Assembly (NCBI RefSeq): GCF_014204935.1
Contig: NZ_JACHMJ010000001.1
Coordinates: 2,232,001 to 2,296,000, forward strand
DNA: 64,000 nt
Reading direction: 5' to 3'
Source: Conyzicola lurida
GTDB lineage: Bacteria > Actinomycetota > Actinomycetes > Actinomycetales > Microbacteriaceae
Every line of letters begins with the position of its first letter. The stretch's first letter is position 1. Below are positions 1 through 8,984 of the stretch, piece by piece. A program made the translations under genes and the position numbers. The notes under the pieces are model-generated. The model did not search any database. It was not told where the DNA came from and was given only the letters and a program-made list of their open reading frames with translations.

Positions 1-1195
1 TCGAGCGCGGATCGTCCTGGATGAGCGTTACCGCGACGGGCGCGAGCGCCTGGCCGTTCGCGTCGGTGCCGCTGTCGGAGATGACGGCGAACACCGCCCG
101 GGGCCAGCCGTCGCTCTGCTGCGGGAGGGTGACCTCGATCGGCCCCGAAGGGATGGCGGGGATCGCGGGGACCGTGGCGTCGGCGGTGCGCGCCGTGTAG
201 TTGAAGGTGCGCGCCTCGAGGGCCGGACCGGCGAGGCGGGTGCCCGCGAGCTCGATGTCGAGCGCGGCATCCGCGGCCGTGGTGACCTCGGAGAGGTCGG
301 CGACGATGCGCTTGGCCTGCTCCTCGGTGACGGCGGGCGGGCTGAACTGCTCGGCCTCCTCGGCGTCGGCCAGCGGGTCGGCGGTCGCGGACGGTTCGAC
401 GACCGTCTGACGGCCGGCCCAGAAGTCGGCGCTGCAGCCGCTGAGCGCGAGCCCGGTGATCAAAAGCGCGGGGATGATCGCGACGCGCGCCGAGCGACGG
501 CCCTTGGCGTTGGCCTCGAGCTCCCTCGGCTTCGACTTGATCGGCTTGTAGCGCGGCTGCTTCGGGAGCTTCGGCATCTTCTGCGACTTGCGGCGCGGGC
601 CGCGGCCCTTGCGGATGTGCGCGATCGCCCAGAAGAGAAGGAGAAGGCCGACGAGCAGCAGCACGCCCCCGGCGACCACGAAGGTGTTCGCCCATGGTGT
701 GGTGTTGTCGACCGGCCACGTGACGCTGATCTCGGCCGGCGCCGGCTGCACGCCGTCGGTCACGACGAGCAGGGAGATGTCCTCGGGCACGTTGACGGTG
801 AACGAGCTGGTGTTGCTGTAGCTCGCGAGCCAGAGGTCGGAGTCGACCGGGGTCGGAACCTCGGTCTCGGTGCCCTCGACCAGGGTGCTGGTGAGGCCGG
901 CTGTCTCGGCGTCGTAGGTGACGTCGTTGTAGCTCGCCTCCCCGACCCAGGCCAGCACGTCGGTGGTGCGGCCGTACGCGGCGAAGTTGCCGTCGGAGTC
1001 GCTCAACTGCACGAACTGGCTGCGCGGGTTCGCATTGAGCGCTTCCCCGCTGATCACCGTGACGGGAGCGTCGGTGGTGATGCTCGTCGCGGCGGTGACC
1101 TCGTCGGGCGCCGCCAGAATGGTCTTCTGAGCGATGCCGAGGCCGATAAGCAGGGCCGCGACAACAAAACTGACAATGGCGAGAACAAATCGCAC
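1..1195 (-). CDS. Membrane protein with internal lipobox (3' end cut by window edge)
   Basis: The reading frame starts at a GTG (1195-1193) preceded by AAAGGAG and stays open to base 1, so about 398 residues of the N-terminal part are visible. It begins with a hydrophobic segment (residues 3-20), then an extracytoplasmic domain of about 140 residues, a second membrane segment ending in a basic stretch rich in Lys, Arg and Pro, and then, near residue 235, a second hydrophobic run ending in LALSGC, which looks exactly like a lipoprotein signal. The part after it is Pro/Glu rich and ends in a soluble domain. I recognise it only as a conserved Microbacteriaceae envelope protein without a known function. 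It is divergent from the coiled-coil gene at 1479. Confidence 0.75.
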   Translation of the reverse strand, partial: MRFVLAIVSFVVAALLIGLGIAQKTILAAPDEVTAATSITTDAPVTVISGEALNANPRSQFVQLSDSDGNFAAYGRTTDVLAWVGEASYNDVTYDAETAGLTSTLVEGTETEVPTPVDSDLWLASYSNTSSFTVNVPEDISLLVVTDGVQPAPAEISVTWPVDNTTPWANTFVVAGGVLLLVGLLLLFWAIAHIRKGRGPRRKSQKMPKLPKQPRYKPIKSKPRELEANAKGRRSARVAIIPALLITGLALSGCSADFWAGRQTVVEPSATADPLADAEEAEQFSPPAVTEEQAKRIVADLSEVTTAADAALDIELAGTRLAGPALEARTFNYTARTADATVPAIPAIPSGPIEVTLPQQSDGWPRAVFAVISDSGTDANGQALAPVAVTLIQDDPRS

Positions 1196-1478
1196 GGGAT
1201 TACTCCTTTCGTGTCGCCCCAGCCAGACAAATCACGTGGCATCCTCACCCACTAGGCGGGTGCTCGCACTCGGGGGCGAGGGAGGATTTCCTGGAACCGG
1301 TGTCCGGGATGGCAACAGCAAAGACGATCAAGATTACCTGATGGGCGGCCCTTCGGCCTAACCACCGCTCTGAGAGTTAACTGGCAAGGCGGTGGGCGTC
1401 GGCCGTAACCGTGAACGAAGCTCGGGCACCCTGACCACTAAACTCGTGTCGTCCGGTTAATCGACAAGGAGCATTTTC
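1196..1478. promoter_or_regulatory. Divergent intergenic region
   Basis: This 283-base gap separates two divergent genes and must hold both promoters. The only clear signals are the two Shine-Dalgarno sites: AAAGGAG before the minus gene, and AAGGAG at 1467-1472 before the plus GTG at 1479. No convincing -35/-10 pair or operator was found. Confidence 0.4.
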
Positions 1479-4361
1479 GTGGCTGCTGACGACACAGACT
1501 TCGGTACGGAGATGCGTGGATACCGCAAAGAAGCGGTAGACAAAGCAATCCAAGACCTCCGGCGCGAGCTGATCAAAGCGAACGCCGACAGGGCCGAAGC
1601 CACCAAAGAGATCAAGCGTCTCGCGGCGGTGGCGGAAGACCTGCAGGCCGAGCTGGACGAGACCGGTACACCCACCTACAGCGGACTCGGCACCAAGCTC
1701 GAGAACACCCTGCGGGTCGCGGAGGAGCAGTCGACCCGGCTCATCAGCCAGGCGGACATCGACGCGGAGAAGCTGCGCAGCAGCGTCAACAACGAGATCC
1801 AGAAGCTGTCGGCGGACGCGCGCGAGACCGCCGACCGCCTGGTCTCCGACGCCACAGCACAGTCGAACCAGCTGCTCGACAGCTCGCGGTCCGAGGCCGA
1901 GCACGTGCTGGGCCGCGCGAAGACCGAGGCCGAGACGCTCATCAACGACGCGGTGCGCGAAGCCGCGTCGATCCGCGGCGCCGTCGCGACCGAGGCCGCC
2001 GAGGCCCGGTCGACCACGAAGCGCGAGGCCGCCGCCATCCGCGCCGCCGGCGAACGCGAAGTCGCCGAACTCACCGTCGTCGCGAGCCGCGAGGCTGCGG
2101 AGGCCCGTGAAGCCGCCGCACTTCTGGCGCGCGAGACCGAGCTCGGCCGCGTCGAGTTCGAGACCGAGAACGCCAAGCTGCGCGGCGATCTCGCCCGCGA
2201 CGTCGAGCAGGGCCGCACCGACCTCGCCCGTGACACCGAGACCGCCCGCGTGCAGCTCGAGAACGAGACCGAGGCCGCACGCACCCAGCTCGCCAACGAG
2301 ACAGAGGCCGCACGCGCCGCCCTCGCCGCCGAGACCGCGGCCACCCGCGCGCAGCTCGACGCCGACACCACGGCCGCGAAGGAAGCGCTCGACGCCGAAG
2401 CGGCCGCCGTGCGCGCCGCTCTCGAGCAGGAGACGACCGCCGCCCGCGCCGAGCTCGAGATCGAGATCACCACGGCCCGCACCGAACTGGCCAACGACCT
2501 GGCGTCGGGCCGCGCGACCCTCGACAACGAGCTCGTCACCGGACGCACCGAACTCGCCAACGAGATCGCAGCGGGAACCGCCGCCCTCGCAGCCGACAAG
2601 GCCCGCGTGGCAGCGGAACTCGAGAACGAGGTGAAGGCGACCAAGGCCGCCCTCGAGAACGAAGTCACCACGACTCGCGCCGCGCTCGAGAACGAGGTCA
2701 CTACCACCCGCGCCGACCTCGCCAAAGAGGTCGACAGCAAGCAGACCGCCATCGACAGCGAGATCGTCGCCCGCCGCACCGCCCTCGACAGCGAGATCAG
2801 CGCCGCGAAGGCCGCTCTCGACAACGAGGTGACCGCCACCAAGGCCGGGCTCGAGAACGAGGTCATCACGACCCGCGCCGACCTCGAGAACGAGGTCGCT
2901 ACCACCCGTGCCGAGCTCGACGCCGACGTCATCGCGACCAAGGCAGAACTCGCCGCCGAAGTCCGGAACACCCGGGCAGCGCTCGAGTCCGAGGTCAGCA
3001 CCACCCGCGCCGCGCTCGAGGCCGAGGTCAGCACCACGCGCGCAGAGCTCGAATCCGAAGTCAGCACCACCAAGGCAGAGCTCGAGGCGGAGGTCATCTC
3101 CACCCGCGCCGCTCTCGAGAACGAGGTCACCAGCACGCGGACCGCGCTCGAGAACGAGGTCAGCGTCACGAAGACCGCGCTCGAGAGCGAGGTGAGCGAC
3201 GGCAAGGCCAAGCTCGAGAACGAGGTCGCTACGACGCTGGCCGCCCTGGAGAACGAGGTCACCACCGCCCGCGCGGAGCTCGCGATCGACATCGCGGCCG
3301 CCCGCGCCGCGCTCGAGGCCGACATCACCGAGAAGAACGCCACGCTCGAGTCGGCCCTGACCGCCGCCCGCGCGTCGCTCGAGGCCGAGATCACCACCGC
3401 CCGCGCCGAGGTGCACGACGAGACCGTCGCCGCCCGCGCCGCCCTCGATGCCGACACGGCCGCCGAGCGCGCCGCACTCGAGCACGAGATCACCACGGCC
3501 CGCAACGCCCTCGCCGCCGACACGGCCGAGGCGCGCACGTCGCTCGAGAACGAGACGGCCGCCGCATGGGCTGCCCTCGAGGCCGACACCGCCGCGGCCC
3601 GCACCGCGCTGGACAACGACACCGCGACGACCCGCGCCGCGCTCAACAAAGAGACGACGGCCGCGCGCATCGCGCTCGAACGTGAGACAGCGGCCGCCAC
3701 TGCCGCTCTCGCCGCCGAGACGGCCGAGGCCTGGACCGCGCTCACCATCGAGACCACCGAGGCGCGTGCGGCACTCGCGGTCGAGGTCGACCAGCAGCGC
3801 AGCGACCTCGCCCGCGACATCGCCCGCGAACGCGAGACCGTCGCCGGCGAGGTCGAACTGACCCGCGCGCAGCTCGCCCACGACGTGGAGGAGACCCGCA
3901 CCGCCATCGCTCGCGACAGCGAGCAGGCCCGCCTCGACCTCGACATCGAACTCAAGTCGCGCCGTGACGAGGGCGAGAAGGAGGCGCTGGCGAAGCAGCA
4001 GGAAGCGATCGCCCAGACGAACAAGTACCTGAGCGAGGCACAGGCCCAGCTCGACGAGGCAAACCTCCGCGCCGCCGAGAAGCGCGCCGAGGCCGCCGCC
4101 CTCGAGGACGATTCCCGTGCGGCCGCAGCCAAGCTTCGGTCGGAGGCCAATGCCACCGCTGCCGAGGTGCTCGCGAATGCCGAGGCCCGCGCAAAGGCCA
4201 TCGTCGCCGAGGCCGAAACCCAGAACACGAAACTCGTTACCGACGCCGAGGACCGTCTCGCTAAGATCAGGATCGAACGCGAGGCAGTCGCGGGATACTT
4301 CGAGAACCTCCGCGGTCTGCTGTCCCAGGCCGAAACCGTGAACGCGCCCGATCGCGACTGA
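1479..4361 (+). CDS. Giant coiled-coil protein, DivIVA-like head plus hendecad repeats
   Basis: This 960-residue protein starts at GTG with AAGGAG six bases upstream. The head (about residues 8-60) carries a DivIVA-type motif, GYRKEAVDKAIQDL, followed by a Lys/Glu-rich helix. From residue 245 to 827 (bases 2211-3959) it is an unbroken run of 53 tandem 11-residue units with consensus T-R/K-A-A-L-E-N-E-V-T-T; not one residue is gained or lost. The tail (828-960) is a conventional Ala/Glu coiled coil. There is no signal peptide or membrane segment, so it is cytoplasmic. Architecture resembles the actinobacterial filament proteins Scy and FilP, whose repeats are 51-residue or irregular. A role as a polar or cell-wall-growth scaffold is inferred from the DivIVA-like head. 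An AI-2E permease follows 19 bases downstream, probably cotranscribed. Confidence 0.85.
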   Translation: MAADDTDFGTEMRGYRKEAVDKAIQDLRRELIKANADRAEATKEIKRLAAVAEDLQAELDETGTPTYSGLGTKLENTLRVAEEQSTRLISQADIDAEKLRSSVNNEIQKLSADARETADRLVSDATAQSNQLLDSSRSEAEHVLGRAKTEAETLINDAVREAASIRGAVATEAAEARSTTKREAAAIRAAGEREVAELTVVASREAAEAREAAALLARETELGRVEFETENAKLRGDLARDVEQGRTDLARDTETARVQLENETEAARTQLANETEAARAALAAETAATRAQLDADTTAAKEALDAEAAAVRAALEQETTAARAELEIEITTARTELANDLASGRATLDNELVTGRTELANEIAAGTAALAADKARVAAELENEVKATKAALENEVTTTRAALENEVTTTRADLAKEVDSKQTAIDSEIVARRTALDSEISAAKAALDNEVTATKAGLENEVITTRADLENEVATTRAELDADVIATKAELAAEVRNTRAALESEVSTTRAALEAEVSTTRAELESEVSTTKAELEAEVISTRAALENEVTSTRTALENEVSVTKTALESEVSDGKAKLENEVATTLAALENEVTTARAELAIDIAAARAALEADITEKNATLESALTAARASLEAEITTARAEVHDETVAARAALDADTAAERAALEHEITTARNALAADTAEARTSLENETAAAWAALEADTAAARTALDNDTATTRAALNKETTAARIALERETAAATAALAAETAEAWTALTIETTEARAALAVEVDQQRSDLARDIARERETVAGEVELTRAQLAHDVEETRTAIARDSEQARLDLDIELKSRRDEGEKEALAKQQEAIAQTNKYLSEAQAQLDEANLRAAEKRAEAAALEDDSRAAAAKLRSEANATAAEVLANAEARAKAIVAEAETQNTKLVTDAEDRLAKIRIEREAVAGYFENLRGLLSQAETVNAPDRD
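2211..3959 (+). repeat. 53 tandem 33-bp coding repeats
   Basis: Fifty-three consecutive 33-base units encode 11-residue repeats in one frame. The commonest word is CTCGAGAACGAGGTC (Leu-Glu-Asn-Glu-Val). Units have diverged in sequence but not in length, and the central units (about 2640-3250) are the most alike. Confidence 0.9.
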
Positions 4362-4380
4362 GTAGCCAGGAGTACCCCGC

Positions 4381-5433
4381 GTGAAGATCCACAATCCGTT
4401 CCGACTCGGTCTTCTCGCGGGACTCGGCGTCCTCGTCGCGATCCTGATCGGTAGCGCCGTCGCGGATCTCGCCACGATCCTCACCTACATCGGTGCGGCG
4501 ATCTTCCTCGCCCTCGGCCTCGACCCGCTGGTCACCTGGCTCGAGCGGCACAAGGTCAAGCGCCCGGTCGCGATCATCATCACCCTGGTCGGCGTACTCG
4601 GTATCTTCGCCGGGCTCGTGTTCGCGCTGATCCCCGTGATCAGCGAACAGGTGCAGAACATCAGCAAGCTCATCACGAAGACGATCATCCCCGGCATTCA
4701 GGACGCCTCGATCATCACCGGCATCGACGACGCCCTGCCCTGGCTCGAGGTCAACGACCTGATCGGGCAGGCCGGCGACTTCATCGCCGACCCGACGAAC
4801 ATCGGCACGATCGGCGGCGGAGTACTGCAGGTCGGCATCAACATCGCAACCGGCGTCTTCGGCGGAATCATCATCATGATCCTGATGATCTATTTCGTGT
4901 CATCTCTCGGCAGCCTCAAGCGCGGCCTGTACCAGCTGGTGCCCGCCTCGAAGCGTGCTAACTTCATCGACCTCGCCGAGCAGATCAGCGTCTCGGTCGG
5001 CCGCTTCGTCATGGGCCAGATCACGCTCGCGCTGGTCAACGGCGTGCTGTCGTTCATCGTCCTCACGGCTCTCGGCGTCAAGTACTCCGCCCTGCTCGCG
5101 TTCATCGCCTTCCTCGGCTCCACGATCCCCCTCGTCGGAACCATCTCCTCGTCGGTGATCATCTCGCTCTGCGTGCTGCTCTTCAACGGCGCCGGCTGGC
5201 AGGTCATCGTGGTCGCGATCTACTACGTGGTCTACATGCAGGTCGAGGCCTACATCCTCAGCCCGCGCATCATGGCCAGCGCGGTGAAGGTGCCGGGCGT
5301 GGTCGTGGTGATCGCCGCCCTCGTCGGAGGCACACTGTTGGGCATCCTCGGCGCGCTCATCGCGATCCCGGTCGCCGCCGCGGTGCAGCTGATCATCAAG
5401 GAAGTCGTCGTCCCGCGGCAGAACGCCCTGTAG
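4381..5433 (+). CDS. AI-2E family transporter (permease)
   Basis: A 350-residue integral membrane protein of the AI-2E/YdiK/TqsA exporter superfamily. It has an N-terminal pair of membrane helices, a third around residue 70, an amphipathic soluble stretch (about 85-150), then five or so helices. The family signature near the C-terminus is visible in EAYILSPRIMASAVKVPG and the following glycine-rich helix GGTLLGILGALIAIPVAA. Family members transport autoinducer-2, ions or are uncharacterised; the substrate here cannot be read. The GTG start has AGGAG eight bases upstream. It follows the coiled-coil gene by 19 bases and ends 17 bases from a convergent hydrolase. Confidence 0.88.
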   Translation: MKIHNPFRLGLLAGLGVLVAILIGSAVADLATILTYIGAAIFLALGLDPLVTWLERHKVKRPVAIIITLVGVLGIFAGLVFALIPVISEQVQNISKLITKTIIPGIQDASIITGIDDALPWLEVNDLIGQAGDFIADPTNIGTIGGGVLQVGINIATGVFGGIIIMILMIYFVSSLGSLKRGLYQLVPASKRANFIDLAEQISVSVGRFVMGQITLALVNGVLSFIVLTALGVKYSALLAFIAFLGSTIPLVGTISSSVIISLCVLLFNGAGWQVIVVAIYYVVYMQVEAYILSPRIMASAVKVPGVVVVIAALVGGTLLGILGALIAIPVAAAVQLIIKEVVVPRQNAL

Positions 5434-5450
5434 GGGCCGAGCTGTACGAA

Positions 5451-6170
5451 CTACGGCCAGGTCGTCGGCAGCGGCAGTGCCGCGGGGTTGAGTCGCGCGA
5501 CGATCTCCGTGAGGACGCGCGTCGTCTGCGTCTCCCCCACCCACAGGTGTTTGCCGCCTTCGACGTTCACCAGTTCCACGTTCGGCGCCCCGGCGAACTT
5601 CTCGGCGGCCTCGTCCGGCCGTAGGTAGTCGTCGAGCTCGGGGATGATCGCGACGACACTCGCGTCGGACCCGGACCAGGCGGCGACCTCCGCGGGCGAC
5701 GCCCGGTGCAGCGGCGGAGACAACAGGATCATGCCGTCGAGCGGGTGGGCGAGACCGTGCTTGAGCGCGACCTCGGTACCGAACGACCAGCCGACGACCC
5801 ACGGGTGCGGCAGCTGGCGAGCGGCAACGAAGTCCATGGCGGCGGCGAAGTCGTGGCGCTCGTCGACGCCGTCGCCGAAAGCTCCCTGCGAGGTGCCCCG
5901 CGCCGACGTCACGCCGCGGAAGTTGAAGCGCAGCACCGCGATATCGGCGATCGCCGGAAGCCGCGCTGCGGCCTTGCGGATGATGTGGGAGTCCATGAAC
6001 CCGCCGTGGGTGGGCAGGGGGTGTAGCGCGACGATCGTGGCGACAGGGGCGCCCGACAACGGCATCGAGAGTTCGCCGACGAGCGTGAGCCCGTCGGCGG
6101 TGTGCAGTTCGATGTCCTCGCGGTCGGCGGGCAGCAGTACCCCGCCCCGGATGTCGACGGCCTCGGTCAC
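5451..6170 (-). CDS. Alpha/beta hydrolase
   Basis: A 239-residue cytoplasmic alpha/beta-hydrolase. The oxyanion region follows strand 3 (LHPLPTHGG), the nucleophile elbow is GWSFG with serine, and the catalytic histidine lies in GGKHLWVGE. An RFNFRG motif is typical of the dienelactone hydrolase/YfhR-like group. The conserved FRGV...G arrangement and the short lid suggest a small-ester or peptide hydrolase; substrate is unknown. It lies 22 bases downstream of the small Cys-motif gene and may be cotranscribed with it and with the antiporter. Confidence 0.85.
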   Translation of the reverse strand: MTEAVDIRGGVLLPADREDIELHTADGLTLVGELSMPLSGAPVATIVALHPLPTHGGFMDSHIIRKAAARLPAIADIAVLRFNFRGVTSARGTSQGAFGDGVDERHDFAAAMDFVAARQLPHPWVVGWSFGTEVALKHGLAHPLDGMILLSPPLHRASPAEVAAWSGSDASVVAIIPELDDYLRPDEAAEKFAGAPNVELVNVEGGKHLWVGETQTTRVLTEIVARLNPAALPLPTTWP

Positions 6171-6192
6171 GGGAGCTCCTTCTCGCTGGTGG

Positions 6193-6492
6193 TCACGGTT
6201 TGATCTTCCAGCAGTGCAAGTGCCAGTGCCGGCGCGCGGCCAGATCGTTCGCCTCGCCCATCAGGCCGTCGGCGCGCCACGCGACCGTGTGCGGCGTACC
6301 GGGCGCGATCTCGAGGCCGCAGCTGGGGCAGGTGTAGTACTTGGTGGCGGATGCCGCGGCGACCGGTTGCACGTTCCACACGCCGTCGCGCTTGTCCTCG
6401 GTGCGACGACGTCCGGTGAGAACGCGGCTGATGTCGTACTCGTCGTCATCGTCGCCCGGGCGCTTGCCGCGGGGACGATTGGAACGGGGCAT
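6193..6492 (-). CDS. Small conserved protein with Cys/His metal-site motif
   Basis: A 99-residue basic protein. The N-terminus is Arg/Pro/Asp rich (PRGKRPGDDDDEYDISRV). Residues about 53-95 hold YYTCPSCGLEIAPGTPH, and HWHLHCW close to the C-terminus. The CPSC pair and the HxHxHC cluster could coordinate one zinc, making a treble-clef or ribbon-like fold; that is inference. Homologues in Microbacteriaceae are usually called ATP/GTP-binding or hypothetical; no P-loop is visible, so I do not support that name. It starts 9 bases from the end of the antiporter gene and is probably in the same transcript. Confidence 0.75.
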   Translation of the reverse strand: MPRSNRPRGKRPGDDDDEYDISRVLTGRRRTEDKRDGVWNVQPVAAASATKYYTCPSCGLEIAPGTPHTVAWRADGLMGEANDLAARRHWHLHCWKIKP

Positions 6493-6501
6493 ACGGTAAG
6501 C

Positions 6502-8244
6502 CTAGCTGCCGCTCGGATTGTCGATCTGTTCGAGCCGCGTCTCTTCCAGGTCGAGCATCGCCTGCGCCCGACCGAGGATGCGCGACGGGTAGCTGCCGGT
6601 CGAGCGCGCCTCGAGCAGCGCCTCGCGTTCGGCCTGGAGCACTTCCTGCCGCAGCGTGCGGTACTGCTGGTGCGGCGATTTCGCGATCCCCGCGGATCCC
6701 CCGCCGTAGTTCGCCCGCTCCCACGCCGACTCCGCGCTGAGCAGGGTATCGTGGCGCACGCGCTCGATGACCTGCTCGTCGACGGGTTCGCCCTTCGGCA
6801 AGGTGAACGTCGGGTTCTCGAGCACCGCGAGGCCGGCGGCGCTCATCTCGTCGAGCAGCTCGGCGAGTTCCCGCCGGTCGGCGACCCGGTCCGAACCACG
6901 GATGCCGCTCACCTTGATCAGCCACGGCAGCGTGCCGCCCTGCACCAACAGGGTGACGACGGCCACGGTGAAGGCGATGAGGATGAGCTGCGACCGGTAC
7001 GGGATCTCCTCCGGCAGCGACTGGGCGGCCGCGAGCGTTACCACGCCGCGCATGCCGGACCAGCTGAGGATGATCCCGCCGCGCCATCCGAAGCCCTCGG
7101 CTTTCAACTGCTTCAGGTCGCCCTGCCGGCGCTGGAAGATGCGCTCGGCCCGGTCCTGACGGCGCCGCAGCTGGGGGTCGCCCTCCGCCCGGCCGCGCAG
7201 GCGGTCGAGCATGGCACGGAACTGCGACTGGCGCTCCTCGGCCTGATCGCCGCGGCGGCGCAGCACGAGCAGCAGCGGCCCGATGAAGAGGAAGCGGATG
7301 ACGACGATCACCAGCGCCATCAGCAGCCCGTATTCGACCGCGGCACGCACGCTGAGGTCTTTGTCGAGCACGTCGGCGATTATCGCGCTGATCTCGACGC
7401 CCATCAGCAGGAAGACGCCGTTCTCGAGCATGAACTGCACGGTGCGCCAGTTGAGCTTCTCCGAGATGCGGGCCTGCGCCGAGAAGCGTTTCGCACTGTT
7501 GTGGCCGGAATAGAGGCCGGCGGCGACGACCGCGAGCACGCCGCTCGCGCCGAGAGTCTCGGCGGGGATGAACGCGATGAACGGCACGGCGAGTGAGATG
7601 GCGGTGTCGAGCACCGGGTCGCGCAGCTTGGAGCGCGCCCAGACCGTGACGAAACCGACCAGCAGCCCGATCACCAACGCGAGCGCGACGGCATAGGCGA
7701 AGTCGCCGATGACATCCCAGAAGGAGACGGCGCCGCCGATGGCGACGATCGCCGAGCGAAGCAGCACGAGCGCCGTGGCGTCGTTGACTAGGCTCTCGCC
7801 CTCGAGAATGGTGACCAGTCGCGGGGGCAGACCGAGCTTCTTGCCGAGCGCCGTGGCGGCGACCGCGTCGGTGGGGCTGATGACGGCGCCGAGAGCGATG
7901 CCGCCGGCCAGCGTCAGGTCGGGGAAGATCAGATACAGGATGACGCCGGTGCCGAATGCGGTGACGAGAACGAGCCCCACGCTGAGCGCCGAAATCGTGC
8001 TGAAGTTGCGGCGCAGGTCGACGACCGGCACGTTGATCGCGGCGGCGTAGAGGATCGGCGGCAACAGGCCGAGCAGCACGATCTCGTGAGGTACGACGGT
8101 CGGTGCACCCGGGATGTAGCTGAATCCGAAGCCCACCAGGATGAGGATCAGCGGGGCAGCGACGCCGAGTTTCTTGCTGAACAGACCCGCGACAACGATC
8201 GTGACGACGGCCACGACACCGAAGACGAGGCCGTTTTCTACCAT
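6502..8244 (-). CDS. CPA1-type Na+/H+ (cation:proton) antiporter
   Basis: A 580-residue membrane antiporter. About eleven to twelve helices fill residues 1-400. The ion-binding helices carry GAVISPTDAVAATALGK and ESLVNDATALVLL, where the NDA aspartate is the expected ion-binding residue of the CPA1/NhaP family. An insert with many charged residues (RRRGDQAEERQSQFR) lies around residue 340-390. A cytoplasmic tail of about 120 residues follows the last helix; such tails are often regulatory. It should extrude Na+ (or K+) in exchange for protons and help pH and salt homeostasis. The ATG at 8244 is the first in-frame start. Confidence 0.9.
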   Translation of the reverse strand: MVENGLVFGVVAVVTIVVAGLFSKKLGVAAPLILILVGFGFSYIPGAPTVVPHEIVLLGLLPPILYAAAINVPVVDLRRNFSTISALSVGLVLVTAFGTGVILYLIFPDLTLAGGIALGAVISPTDAVAATALGKKLGLPPRLVTILEGESLVNDATALVLLRSAIVAIGGAVSFWDVIGDFAYAVALALVIGLLVGFVTVWARSKLRDPVLDTAISLAVPFIAFIPAETLGASGVLAVVAAGLYSGHNSAKRFSAQARISEKLNWRTVQFMLENGVFLLMGVEISAIIADVLDKDLSVRAAVEYGLLMALVIVVIRFLFIGPLLLVLRRRGDQAEERQSQFRAMLDRLRGRAEGDPQLRRRQDRAERIFQRRQGDLKQLKAEGFGWRGGIILSWSGMRGVVTLAAAQSLPEEIPYRSQLILIAFTVAVVTLLVQGGTLPWLIKVSGIRGSDRVADRRELAELLDEMSAAGLAVLENPTFTLPKGEPVDEQVIERVRHDTLLSAESAWERANYGGGSAGIAKSPHQQYRTLRQEVLQAEREALLEARSTGSYPSRILGRAQAMLDLEETRLEQIDNPSGS

Positions 8245-8283
8245 GTCGTCAGACTACGGCAGCGGGATGTGGGGAGGTGACCC

Positions 8284-8958
8284 CTAGTACCAGCCCTTGG
8301 CCTGCGAGGTACCCCAGGCGCCGCACGGGGTGCCGTAGCGTCCGGAGATGTAGCCGAGGCCCCAGGTGATCTGGGTGGCCGCATTGGTCGCCCAGTCGGC
8401 GCCGGCGGAAGCCATCTTCGAACCGGGCAGAGCCTGCGGGATGCCGTAGGCTCCGCTGCCCTTGTTGTGGGCGTACACGTTCCAGCCCGACTCCTTCTTC
8501 CAGAGCGAGACGAGGCAGTTGTACTCGGACTCGCCCCAGCCGCGGGAGAGCACCATGCTGTGGGCGATCGCCTGGGCGGACCCGGGATCGGGGGTACCGG
8601 CGGCGGGAGCCCCGCTCGACGCCGGAGCGACGACGACGGGGGGAACGTACTTGATGACCTCGAACGCGTCGCGGGCGACGGTGGAGTCGACACCTACGGC
8701 GACGACGCTCTGGGTCTCGACCTCTTCGACGGGGGCGATCGTGATCTGGTCGTCGGTCTGCGCGGTCATCGCGAAGGCTGCGGTCGGGTCGGTGATCGCG
8801 ACCAGGACGAAGCTCATCGTCGCCGCGAAGGCGAGGAACGGCAGCGGCTTGCGCGACCGCGTGCTGGTTCTCCGAGTAGCGTTTCTGGCGCCGACGGGCT
8901 GCACGGAAACGTCGAAATCTCTACGTTGGATATCCACAGTTAATCCACCGTAGCCCAT
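8284..8958 (-). CDS. Secreted lytic transglycosylase-like protein
   Basis: A 224-residue exported protein. A basic stretch (RRTSTRSRKP) and hydrophobic core ending AAFA form a Sec signal peptide around residues 30-65. A Pro/Ala/Val linker follows. The C-terminal domain has the actinobacterial transglycosylase-like pattern: YNCLVSLWKKESGWN with the presumed catalytic glutamate, GAYGIPQALPGSKM, and GLGYISGRYGTPCGAW. It should cleave peptidoglycan glycan strands. The start is chosen at ATG 8958, preceded by GAGGGGG; a longer frame to 9267 overlaps the upstream gene and is rejected. A GTG six codons further in is a possible alternative. Confidence 0.85.
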   Translation of the reverse strand: MGYGGLTVDIQRRDFDVSVQPVGARNATRRTSTRSRKPLPFLAFAATMSFVLVAITDPTAAFAMTAQTDDQITIAPVEEVETQSVVAVGVDSTVARDAFEVIKYVPPVVVAPASSGAPAAGTPDPGSAQAIAHSMVLSRGWGESEYNCLVSLWKKESGWNVYAHNKGSGAYGIPQALPGSKMASAGADWATNAATQITWGLGYISGRYGTPCGAWGTSQAKGWY

Positions 8959-8984
8959 CCCCCTCGGGATGTCGCCTCGAAAAC

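Noticed and set aside
2211-3959. Tandem repeats as a CRISPR array or minisatellite in noncoding DNA
   Set aside because: Units are in one open frame, diverged at codon level and have no spacers.
1377-4484. Long minus-strand open frames (1035 and 850 residues) opposite the coiled-coil gene
   Set aside because: They mirror the 33-base repeat of the plus gene, which happens to leave no stops in antisense; they lack start signals and family likeness.
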